From AC-32 sp963704005 (GTDB taxonomy: Bacteria; Actinomycetota; Thermoleophilia; Gaiellales; Gaiellaceae), in contig CAVPGJ010000005.1 in assembly GCA_963704005.1 (NCBI GenBank), forward strand, positions 248,001 to 312,000: DNA of 64,000 nucleotides, written 5' to 3'. Below, piece after piece: positions 30,874-39,788 of the stretch (the first letter of the stretch is position 1; every line of letters begins with the position of its first letter). A program made the translations under genes and the position numbers. The notes under the pieces were generated by a model. The model saw nothing but the letters and a program-made list of their open reading frames with translations, was not told the origin of the DNA and did no database searches.

Positions 30874-32329
30874 ATGCGTTACTTCACCCGCCGGCGGGGC
30901 GTCATCGCCGGCCTTGCGGTCGCTGCGGCAGCGGCGGCCACCGTCGTGCTTGGCGGCGCCGCGTCCGGCTCGCACGCTCGTGCGACAGCGGTTGCGCGTC
31001 CGCTGCTGTCGCGCCCGATCGCGGCGAAGTCACGAACGTCGCCGCTGCCGACCTCGCAGTGCATCGCGACGATCGGCATCCACTGCTACGTGCCGGCCCA
31101 GTTCGAGGCGGCGTACAACCTCGGGCCGCTCCACGCCCATGGGCTCAACGGTTCCGGCCAGACGATCGCCATCGTCGACAGCTTCGGCTCGCCGACGATC
31201 GCGAACGACCTGCACCAGTTCGACCAGACGTTCGGGGTCTCGAACCCCTACGGCGTCCCGGTCGACCCGGCGATTGCGAAGGATCCCAAGCTGACGATCA
31301 TCCAGCCCGCCGGGCAGGTGCCGCCCTTCGACCCCACAAATGACGACATGGTCGGATGGGCCGAGGAGACGACGCTCGACGTCGAGTGGGCGCACGTGAT
31401 GGCCCCGCGGGCGAACATCCTCCTGGTCGAGACCCCGGTCAGCGAGACCGAGGGCGTCACGGGCTTCCCGGAGATCGTCAAGGCCGAGAACTACGTGATC
31501 AACCACCACCTCGCCGGCGTGATCTCGCAGAGCTTCGGCGCGACCGAGAACACGTTCCCGAGTGTGCACTCGCTGCTCGAGCTGCGCACCGCGTTCGAGA
31601 ACGCCGACCACAAGAACGTCACCGTGCTCGGCGCGTCCGGCGACACGGGCTCGACCGACTACGAGGTCGAACATCGAGGATCTGTACCCGTACCAGGTCA
31701 ACAGCTGGCCCTCGAGCGACCCGCTCGTCACGAGCGTCGGCGGCACGCAGATGACGCTCGACGACGCAGGCATCCGGCTCGCTCCCGACGTCGTCTGGAA
31801 CGACGGCTACGGCGCGGGCGGCGGCGGCCCGAGCCACGTGTTCGACCGGCCCGACTTCCAGGACCACGTCAAGTCGGTCGTCGGCCACTCGCGCGGCACG
31901 CCGGACATCAGCCTGAACGCGGCCGTCGACGGCGGCGTCTGGGTCTACTACACGTTCGTCACGCCGACGTCGCCGTACCACATCTTCGGCGGGACGAGCG
32001 CGGCGACGCCCGAGTTCGCCGGCGTGGTCGCCATGGCCGACCAGCTGGCCGGCGAGCCGCTCGGCAACCTGAACGACGCGCTGTACTCGATGCACGGCCC
32101 GCATGACGGGATCGTCGACGTCACGCAGGGGAACAACGACATCGGCCCGTTCGAGAACTCGGACGGCAACACGTATCACGTGCCCGGCTACTCGGCCGGA
32201 CACGGATACGACCTTGCCAGCGGGCTCGGCACGATCGACGGCACCTATTTCGTCCCGTCGCTCGTCGCCGCGGCCTGCGGCGAGCACCACGGTCACGCGA
32301 CCTTCGCGTGCCATCCGCACGGCCACTAG
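30874..32329 (+). CDS. Secreted S53 (sedolisin/kumamolisin-like) peptidase, copy 1, frameshifted
   Basis: ATG 30874 follows GAGGAGGGG. A signal peptide (RRGVIAGLAVAAAAAATVV) leads after about 60 residues directly into the catalytic domain, so the long pro-domain typical of sedolisins is missing. Catalytic residues: E and D in EETTLDVEWAH, the oxyanion Asp region in GASGDTGS, and Ser in FGGTSAATPEFAG. The frame breaks at about 31669: removing one base in GGTCGAACAT joins TDYEV to NIEDLYPYQVNSW and restores a protein of about 485 residues. The copy 2 protein shows the intact version. The C-terminus is His/Cys-rich (CGEHHGHATFACHPHGH). The frameshift may be an assembly error. Confidence 0.82.
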
Positions 32330-32345
32330 CCGCGACTGAATGACC

Positions 32346-32373
32346 GGAGGGCCCGGGGCGACCCGGGCCCTCC
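32346..32373. terminator. Terminator-like hairpin between the two S53 genes
   Basis: GGAGGGCCCGGG (32346-32357) pairs perfectly with CCCGGGCCCTCC (32362-32373), loop GCGA: a 12-bp stem without a U tract, placed 17 nt after the first S53 gene. Confidence 0.6.
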
Positions 32374-32447
32374 CGCGCCACAGGCGACTCTACGCGTTCG
32401 CTTCTCGTTTGCGGTTGGACCGGATCGCGGGCACTCTGATCGGCGGA

Positions 32448-33835
32448 ATGAGAAGAGACCGCACGCGCCGCGCCGTCATGCTCGCCCTGCTTGCCGCGGG
32501 CGCCGCCGCCGTGGCCGGCGCCTCGGCCGGGCACCGCGCGCCGGCCGCCTCGGCTCGGCCGCTCGTCGCGCAGCCCGCCCGCTCGCGCGCCTTTACGTCG
32601 CCGCTCCCGACCTCGCAGTGCGTGTCGCTGCTCGCGATCCACTGCTACTCGCCGGCGCAGATGGAAGCAGCCTACGACCTTGCTCCGCTCCACGCGGCCG
32701 GCGTCACCGGCGCGGGCCAGACGATCGCGATCGTCGACAGCTTCGGCTCGCCCACCATCCGCCGCGACCTACACGCCTTCGACCAGGTCTTCGGCGTAGT
32801 GAACCCCAACGGCGTGCCGATCGACCCGGCGATCGCGAAGGACCCGAAGCTGACCATCATCCGGCCCGCCGGCAAGGTCCCGAAGTTCCGCGCATCCAAC
32901 TCGGACATGGCCGACTGGGCCGGGGAGACGACGCTCGACGTCGAGTGGGCGCACGTCTTCGCTCCGGGCGCGAACATCTTGCTCGTAGAGACGCCTGTCA
33001 GCGAGACCGAGGGCGTCCACGGCTTCCCGCAAATGATCAAGGCCGAGAACTACGTGATCAAGCATCACCTCGCGAGCGTGATCTCGCAGAGCTTCGGGGC
33101 GACCGAGAACACCTTCAAGACCAGGAAGTCGCTGCTCGCGCTCCGGAGCGCGTTCAAGCTCGCCGCGAAGAGGGGCGTCACCGTTCTCGCCGCCTCGGGC
33201 GACACAGGCTCGGCCGGCTTGAAGCTGAACGGCCGCGACCTGTACCCGTTCCGGGTCAACAGCTGGCCGTCGGGCGACCCGCTCGTGACGAGCGTCGGCG
33301 GCACGCAGCTCAAGCTCGACGACGCGGGCAACCGCCTCTCGCCGGACGTCGTCTGGAACGACGGCACAGGCGCCGGCGGCGGCGGGCTCAGCCGCATCTT
33401 CGCCCGTCCGGCCTACCAGAGCGCAGTGAGCGCGATCGTCGGAACGCACCGCGGCACTCCGGACGTCAGCCTGAGCGCAGCGGTCGACGGCGGCGTCTGG
33501 GTGTACGCGACCTATGCCGGCGGGTCGTCGGCGTACCACGTCTACGGCGGCACGAGCGCCGCGACGCCGGAGTTCGCGGGCATCGTCGCGCTCGCGAACC
33601 AGTCCGCCGGCAAGGCGCTCGGGCCGCTCAACCCGCTGCTCTACTCGCTCACCGGCGACGACGGGATCGTCGACGTCACGAGCGGCGACAACGACATCGG
33701 CACCTTCCGGAACTCGGACAAGCGCAAGCACCACGTGCCCGGCTTCACGGCCCTCGCCGGCTACGACCTCGCGAGTGGCCTCGGCACCGTCGACGCCGCG
33801 AAGCTCGTGCCGGCGCTCGTCGCGGCCGCCGCGCG

Positions 33836-33839
<4 letters not shown>
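32448..33839 (+). CDS. Secreted S53 (sedolisin/kumamolisin-like) peptidase, copy 2
   Basis: ATG 32448 gives 463 residues: basic N-terminus and signal helix (AVMLALLAAGAAAVAGASAG), a short spacer, then the catalytic domain. It is closely similar to copy 1 across its length (SPLPTSQC, GQTIAIVDSFGSPTI, LLVETPVSETEGV, ISQSFGATENTF, VNSWPS.DPLVTSVGGTQ). Catalytic residues: E and D in GETTLDVEWAH, Asp region in AASGDTGSA, Ser in YGGTSAATPEFAG. The large pro-domain is missing, as in copy 1. An in-frame ATG at 32340 would only add residues across the terminator hairpin. Its stop codon overlaps the stop of the convergent MmsA gene by 2-3 nt. Confidence 0.88.
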
Positions 33840-35320
<1,481 letters not shown>

Positions 35321-35324
35321 GACC

Positions 35325-35369
35325 TCACCCGTAGCGCTCCTCGGTGAACTGGTCGGTCACTTCGGTCAT
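35325..35369 (-). CDS. Possible 14-residue leader peptide before mmsA
   Basis: ATG 35369 opens MTEVTDQFTEERYG, ending in TGA at 35327..35325, 4 nt before the mmsA GTG. The stop overlaps the mmsA ribosome site (GGGTGAGG), which is the layout of a translationally coupled leader. No regulatory residue run is seen. It may also be chance. Confidence 0.3.
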   Translation of the reverse strand: MTEVTDQFTEERYG

Positions 35370-35401
35370 GCGGGCAGCCTAGCGCGGAACGAAAGGGCTC
35401 A

Positions 35402-35431
35402 ACCGGGCCGGCGACGAGGAGCCGGCCCGGT
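35402..35431 (-). terminator. Terminator-like hairpin after the ScyD-like gene
   Basis: ACCGGGCCGGC (35402-35412) pairs perfectly with GCCGGCCCGGT (35421-35431), loop GACGAGGA, directly after the stop of the gene at 35444 on the minus strand. Confidence 0.6.
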
Positions 35432-35443
35432 CGTGCGAAGAGA

Positions 35444-36655
35444 TCAGTGCGTCGTGATCCGCAGGACGCGGCCGTCGCCCGCTCCGAAGCCGAAGCCCTT
35501 CTCCGAGACGTAGAAGGCGCCGTCTTTCCCGACCGTCATGCCGGTCGGGAAGATGAGGCCCGAGACGACCGTCTTGGCCGGCCCGCTCGGCCCGACCTGG
35601 ACGATCGCACCCGTCCCGGACGTAGGCCCACCAGGCGTCGTGCTCATCTCGAGCGCGTAGAGCGTATGGCCGCGGAAGGCGAGCCCGAGAACCTGCTCCA
35701 GGCCCGTGGCCTTCTGGGTGAGGTGGCCCATCGCGTTGATCGTCCAGACGCTCTCGTTCGGGGTGCTCCCGTCTTCGGGGCCGAACACGCCGAGGTTGGC
35801 GATCTCGAACCGCGGCGACTGCTTGTGGTGTGACCAGCCGTGCCCGTGCTTCCGTTTCTGGCCCAACGGCACGATCGCCGTCGGGACGACATGCCCGACC
35901 TGCGCGGAGATGTCGACCACCCGGCTGATGTGCCCGGACTCCGTGACCTTGTCGAGCTCACCGTGGTTGGAGTCCATCGGGTAGAGGGCTCCTCCGACCG
36001 AGGTCATGCTGTACCACGTCCCGTCCGGCTCGAAGTCCTCGTCGTCCGGCTGGGCGACCGGGTTGGCCGCCTGGAAGGCGCTCAGGTTCGCGATCAGCGT
36101 CCAGTGCCCGTTCTTCTTGACGCGGATGACGCCGTTCGGAACGCTCGGCACGCCGTGCGAGCAGCCGGCTCCCGCCAGGAGCGCGTAGAGCTTGCCGTGA
36201 ACGAAGGCGACGCTCGAGACGCCGCTGACGAGGCTGCCGATCGCGGGGCTCGTCTGGCTCGAGGGCAGCGCGTCGACGACGGTCGACACGTGCCCATGCT
36301 TGTCGATCTTCGAGATCCGCCCGCCGCGCATGGGGTCGTTCGTGCTGCCGAAGTACGGCGCGGCCCCTCCCTGCGCCTGTGGGCATGGATCATCAGATGA
36401 GCTGTGCGTTCCGCCGAGGCCGCCCTCGGCGACGTAGAGCTTCCCGTCGGGACCGAAGGTCAGGCCGCGCGGGTTGTTGAACCCGGAGGCGAAGATCTTG
36501 ACGCTCGGTGTCCCGCCTCCCGTCCCGGGCTTCTGCCCCGGGCCATGGTGGTGTCCCTTCCCGTGGCCCGGTCCGCCCTTGGCGGCCGCGACTCCACCTG
36601 CTGCGAGTGCGGCGAGCACAACGACCAGTGCCACCGCGAGTGTGGTTCGTCTCAT
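35444..36655 (-). CDS. Secreted ScyD/ScyE-like beta-propeller protein
   Basis: ATG 36655 follows GGGGGAGG. The 403-residue protein has a signal peptide (TTLAVALVVVLAALAAGGVAAA), then a Gly/His/Lys-rich linker (GPGHGKGHHHGPGQK) that could bind metal. A six-bladed propeller of the ScyD/ScyE type follows, with SGFNNPRGLTFGPDGKLYVAEGG, ISKIDKHGHVSTV, VLGLAFRGHTLYALEM and FPTGMTVGKDGAFYVSEKG. The family is extracellular in cyanobacteria and widespread in actinobacteria; the ligand is unknown. Confidence 0.85.
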   Translation of the reverse strand: MRRTTLAVALVVVLAALAAGGVAAAKGGPGHGKGHHHGPGQKPGTGGGTPSVKIFASGFNNPRGLTFGPDGKLYVAEGGLGGTHSSSDDPCPQAQGGAAPYFGSTNDPMRGGRISKIDKHGHVSTVVDALPSSQTSPAIGSLVSGVSSVAFVHGKLYALLAGAGCSHGVPSVPNGVIRVKKNGHWTLIANLSAFQAANPVAQPDDEDFEPDGTWYSMTSVGGALYPMDSNHGELDKVTESGHISRVVDISAQVGHVVPTAIVPLGQKRKHGHGWSHHKQSPRFEIANLGVFGPEDGSTPNESVWTINAMGHLTQKATGLEQVLGLAFRGHTLYALEMSTTPGGPTSGTGAIVQVGPSGPAKTVVSGLIFPTGMTVGKDGAFYVSEKGFGFGAGDGRVLRITTH

Positions 36656-36755
36656 CGAACCTCCCCCTTTCTTGCCGTTTGCCTGCGCTCGACGCCACCG
36701 CTGCCGGGCGGGTGCGCCCATGAACGATCTACGGCGCGGCCAGAGTAGCGCTCGA

Positions 36756-36801
36756 CTGTTAAGAGCCTGTTATCCCGTCCGAGACGAGCTACGATCGCGG
36801 C
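36756..36801 (+). promoter_or_regulatory. Promoter with tandem CTGTTA boxes for a leaderless aminotransferase mRNA
   Basis: CTGTTA occurs at 36756-36761 and again at 36767-36772, 11 bp apart; the second is 17 bp from a -10-like TACGAT (36790-36795). That -10 is only 6 nt from the ATG at 36802, so the mRNA would begin at the start codon. No ribosome site is present, which fits. Confidence 0.45.
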
Positions 36802-38136
36802 ATGGCCGTCGAAACCGGGCTCGACGCGAAGCGGATTCAGGAGCTCGACAAGGAGCACGTCCTCCACTCCTGGTCGGTCCAGAGCCAGATCGCGCCGCTG
36901 CCGGTCGCCGGCGCCGAGGGCCGCTACTTCTGGGACTACGACGGCAACCGCTACCTCGACTTCGCCTCGCAGCTCGTCAACGTCAACCTCGGGCACCAGC
37001 ACCCGAAGGTCGTCGCGGCGATCGTCGAGCAGGCGCAGAAGCTGACCACGATCGGGCCGCCGATGGCGCACGAGACGCGCTCCGAGCTCGCCCGCCTGAT
37101 CGCCGAGGTCACGCCCGGCGACCTGACGATGTCGTTCTTCACCAACGGGGGCGCCGAGGCGAACGAGAACGCGATCAAGCTCGCGCGCTGGTACACCGGC
37201 CGCCACAAGATCGTCGCGCGCTATCGCTCCTATCACGGCGCGACCGCGGGTGCGATCACCGCCACCGGCGACCCGCGCCGCTGGCCCGCCGAGCCCGGGA
37301 TCCCGGGAGTGGTGCGAATGCTCGACCCGTACACCTACCGCTGCCCCGCCGGCCATCCGGACCCGTGCCCGGTCTGCACCGGCGGGCCGCACCTCGAGGA
37401 GATCCTCCAGTACGAGGGCCCGCAGAACGTCGCCGCGGTCATCCTCGAGACGATCGTCGGCACCAACGGCGTGATCGTCCCGCCGGACGGCTACCTGCAG
37501 TCGATCCGCGAGGTCTGCGACCGGCACGGGGTCCTGCTGATCTGCGACGAGGTGATGGCCGGCTTCGGCCGCTCCGGCAAGTGGTTCGCCTGCGAGCACT
37601 GGGACGTCGTGCCCGACATCCTGACCGTGGCCAAGGGGATCAACTCGGGCTACGTGCCCCTCGGCGCGATGGTCATCAACAAGAAGCTCGCCGACTGGGT
37701 CGAGGACGAGTACTTCGCCGGCGGGCTGACCTATTCGGGCCACGTGCTCGCGTGCGCCGCGGCGATCGCCTCGATCGAGGCCTTCCAGGAGGAGAGCATC
37801 GTCGAGAACTCGGCCGCGATGGGCGAGGTGCTCGCCGAGGAGCTGCCGCGCCTGGCGGAGCGCCACCCGTCGATCGGCGAGGTACGCGGCAAGGGCCTTT
37901 TCTGGGGCATCGAGCTGGTGCTCGACCGCGAGACCCGCGAGCCGCTCGTCCCCTTCAACGCGTCGGGCGAAGCGCTCGCGCCGATGGCTGTGCTGATGAA
38001 GGCGGCCCTCGAGCGCGGCCTCTACCTGATGACCCACTGGAACGTGATCATGGTCTGCCCACCGCTGACGATCACCCGCGAGGAGCTGGCCGAAGGCCTG
38101 GGCATCCTCGATGAGGTATTGGCCCAGACAGACTGA
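36802..38136 (+). CDS. Class III PLP-dependent aminotransferase (beta-alanine/taurine:pyruvate type)
   Basis: The 444-residue protein has the omega-aminotransferase layout: YFWDYDGNRYLDFASQL, FFTNGGAEANENAIKLAR, YRSYHGATAGA, LLICDEVMAGFGRSGKWFA, and the PLP lysine near residue 277 in TVAKGINSGYVPLGA. GGLTYSGHVLACAAA and a C-terminal THWNVIMVCPPLTIT follow. An unusual Cys cluster (YRCPAGHPDPCPVCTG, about residues 180-195) resembles that in taurine and beta-alanine aminotransferases. It probably makes malonate semialdehyde from beta-alanine, feeding MmsA encoded upstream. Confidence 0.9.
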   Translation: MAVETGLDAKRIQELDKEHVLHSWSVQSQIAPLPVAGAEGRYFWDYDGNRYLDFASQLVNVNLGHQHPKVVAAIVEQAQKLTTIGPPMAHETRSELARLIAEVTPGDLTMSFFTNGGAEANENAIKLARWYTGRHKIVARYRSYHGATAGAITATGDPRRWPAEPGIPGVVRMLDPYTYRCPAGHPDPCPVCTGGPHLEEILQYEGPQNVAAVILETIVGTNGVIVPPDGYLQSIREVCDRHGVLLICDEVMAGFGRSGKWFACEHWDVVPDILTVAKGINSGYVPLGAMVINKKLADWVEDEYFAGGLTYSGHVLACAAAIASIEAFQEESIVENSAAMGEVLAEELPRLAERHPSIGEVRGKGLFWGIELVLDRETREPLVPFNASGEALAPMAVLMKAALERGLYLMTHWNVIMVCPPLTITREELAEGLGILDEVLAQTD

Positions 38137-38175
38137 GGTACCCTTCAGGCTCCGCCGCCGCCGAGGGGAGCCGCC

Positions 38176-38427
38176 ATCCGTACCGTCCGCATCGAGGCGC
38201 CGACGACGTCGTCAGCGACGCAACTCGTCCGCGATCTGGTGCCGTTCGCGCGAACCGATCTCGTCCCGCTGGACGACGAGCGCTGGGAGGTGCGGGTCGA
38301 GGAGAGCTCCGAGCACGAGCTCGACGCGGTTCTGCACGCTGTCGCCCGCTGGGCGGTCGACTGCCGGGTCGAGCAGGCCGACGTGCGGATCGACGGCAAG
38401 CAGGTCGAGCTGCCGGACCCCGGCTAG
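38176..38427 (+). CDS. Small conserved hypothetical protein with apparent ATC start
   Basis: The frame IRTVRIEAPTTSSATQ to KQVELPDPG (83 residues) shows real coding character well upstream of its first standard start (GTG 38239). The region back to the preceding in-frame stop (38134) has no ATG, GTG or TTG. An AGGGGAG site (38164-38170) is 5 nt before ATC 38176. Hence initiation at ATC, or an ATG lost by one base error, is likely; GTG 38239 gives a 62-residue fallback. The protein is acidic with two short beta/alpha units (EVRVEESSEHELDAVLHAVA). Function unknown. Confidence 0.55.
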   Translation: MRTVRIEAPTTSSATQLVRDLVPFARTDLVPLDDERWEVRVEESSEHELDAVLHAVARWAVDCRVEQADVRIDGKQVELPDPG

Positions 38428-38708
38428 TCGTCCTCCAGCGGCAGCCCCGCGGCGACCTGCCGCCGGCCGGCCAGCTCGTAGATCACGTCGACGCTGTCGT
38501 TCTGGCGGTAGGTGCCGGCCACGCCGAAGAAGAGCGAGAGCCACCGCCAGAAGCCGAGCCGCCCTTCACGCGCCAGCGGGCGCTCGAAGACGAGCTCGCC
38601 GCCCTCGCGCCGGAAGTCCTTGCCGGCCTGCTGGGGGACGCCGTTCACGAACACCTCGAAGCGCTCGCCCACCCCGGCCGGCAGCTGTACGCGCGTTCCT
38701 CCTCCCAC
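38424..38708 (-). CDS. Small conserved hypothetical protein
   Basis: The GTG at 38708 gives 94 residues: VQLPAGVGERFEVFVNGVP, VFERPLAREGRLGFWRWL, LFFGVAGTYRQNDSVDVIYE and AAGLPLED. It appears to be a beta-sandwich with an amphipathic tryptophan-rich loop. A GGAGGAGGA run lies further 3', just before the segment encoding RVQLPAG, so the true start may be a non-standard codon there. It is divergent from coxB (42 bp) and convergent with the small gene at 38176, overlapping its end by 4 nt. No family name known to me. Confidence 0.6.
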   Translation of the reverse strand: MGGGTRVQLPAGVGERFEVFVNGVPQQAGKDFRREGGELVFERPLAREGRLGFWRWLSLFFGVAGTYRQNDSVDVIYELAGRRQVAAGLPLEDD

Positions 38709-38750
38709 CCCTCGTAGAATGCCACCGCGTGCCGTGGCCAATCGAGGACG

Positions 38751-39788
38751 ATGCTTGTGCGACGCCCGCGCGAGTCGCACGCTTGCCGTTGCCGGCGAAA
38801 CCGGACGCGTAGCGTGGCCCGGTTCCGTCGTGTCTTCACATGCGTCGCGTTGCTCGCGCTCGGCCTCGCCGGGACAGCCGCGGCGGGGAACGGCGGCCTG
38901 GCGCCACCCTCGCCCGCCTCGCCCGGCGCCGCGCACATCCGCTCGGTCTACTGGCTGATCCTCGGCGTGACCGCCGCGATCTTCCTGCTCGTCGAGGTGA
39001 CGCTCGTCGTCTTCATCGTCCGCTATCGCAGCCGCGGCCGTGCGCGCGACGTCGAGGGCGCGCAGATCCGCGGGCACACGAAGCTCGAGCTGGCCTGGAC
39101 CGCGGGACCGGTCCTGATCCTGGCCGCGATCGTCGGCTTCGTCTTCTACGAGATCTCCGGGATCAACGGCACCGGCGTCTCGGCGGCCACGACGGCGCCG
39201 GCGATCCGGATCGAGGGACACCAGTACTACTGGGAGTTCAGGTACCCCAACGGCAAGGTCGCGATCGACGACCTGCGGCTGCCCTTCGACAAGCCCGCGC
39301 ACTTCGAGATCGTCTCGGCCGACGTCAACCACAGCTGGTGGGTTCCGGCTCTCGGCGGCAAGGTCGACGCGATCCCGGGGAGGACGAACCGGGTCACCTG
39401 GCGACCGACGAAGCTCGGCACCTTCCACGGTCAGTGCGCCGAGTTCTGCGGGATGCTGCACGCGGAGATGCTGAATTCGGTGGAGGTGGTGCCGCCCGAC
39501 GAGTTCCAGGCCTGGCTGAAGGCGCGCACTGCCGACGACGTCGGTCACGACACGTTCAACGGCGTCTGCGCGAAGTGCCACGGGATGAACGGCCAGGGGC
39601 TGATCGGCCCGCCGATCGCGCAGAGCCCGCTGCTCGCCGACCGCAACGCGCTGACGATCCTCTTCCGGGAGGGCCGCAACGCGATGCCGGCCGTCGGCAG
39701 CGACTGGAGCGAGCAGCAGCTGAACGCGACGATCGACTACCTGCAGAAGCGCTTCAAGGTGAAGGGGTCGGGCGCGAGTGGCGGTTAG
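38751..39788 (+). CDS. coxB: Cytochrome c oxidase subunit II with C-terminal cytochrome c domain
   Basis: ATG 38751 (after GAGGACG) or GTG 38814 gives 345 or 324 residues. The N-terminal signal (FTCVALLALGLAGTAAA) is followed by two membrane helices. The CuA domain comes next, with DVNHSWWVPALGGKVDAIPG and the CuA loop CAEFCGMLHAEM, which has all ligands. A mono-heme cytochrome c domain at the end has CAKCHGMNGQG and a distal Met in NAMPAVG. It accepts electrons from cytochrome c or the bc1 complex. First gene of coxB-coxA-ctaB. Confidence 0.93.
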   Translation: MLVRRPRESHACRCRRNRTRSVARFRRVFTCVALLALGLAGTAAAGNGGLAPPSPASPGAAHIRSVYWLILGVTAAIFLLVEVTLVVFIVRYRSRGRARDVEGAQIRGHTKLELAWTAGPVLILAAIVGFVFYEISGINGTGVSAATTAPAIRIEGHQYYWEFRYPNGKVAIDDLRLPFDKPAHFEIVSADVNHSWWVPALGGKVDAIPGRTNRVTWRPTKLGTFHGQCAEFCGMLHAEMLNSVEVVPPDEFQAWLKARTADDVGHDTFNGVCAKCHGMNGQGLIGPPIAQSPLLADRNALTILFREGRNAMPAVGSDWSEQQLNATIDYLQKRFKVKGSGASGG

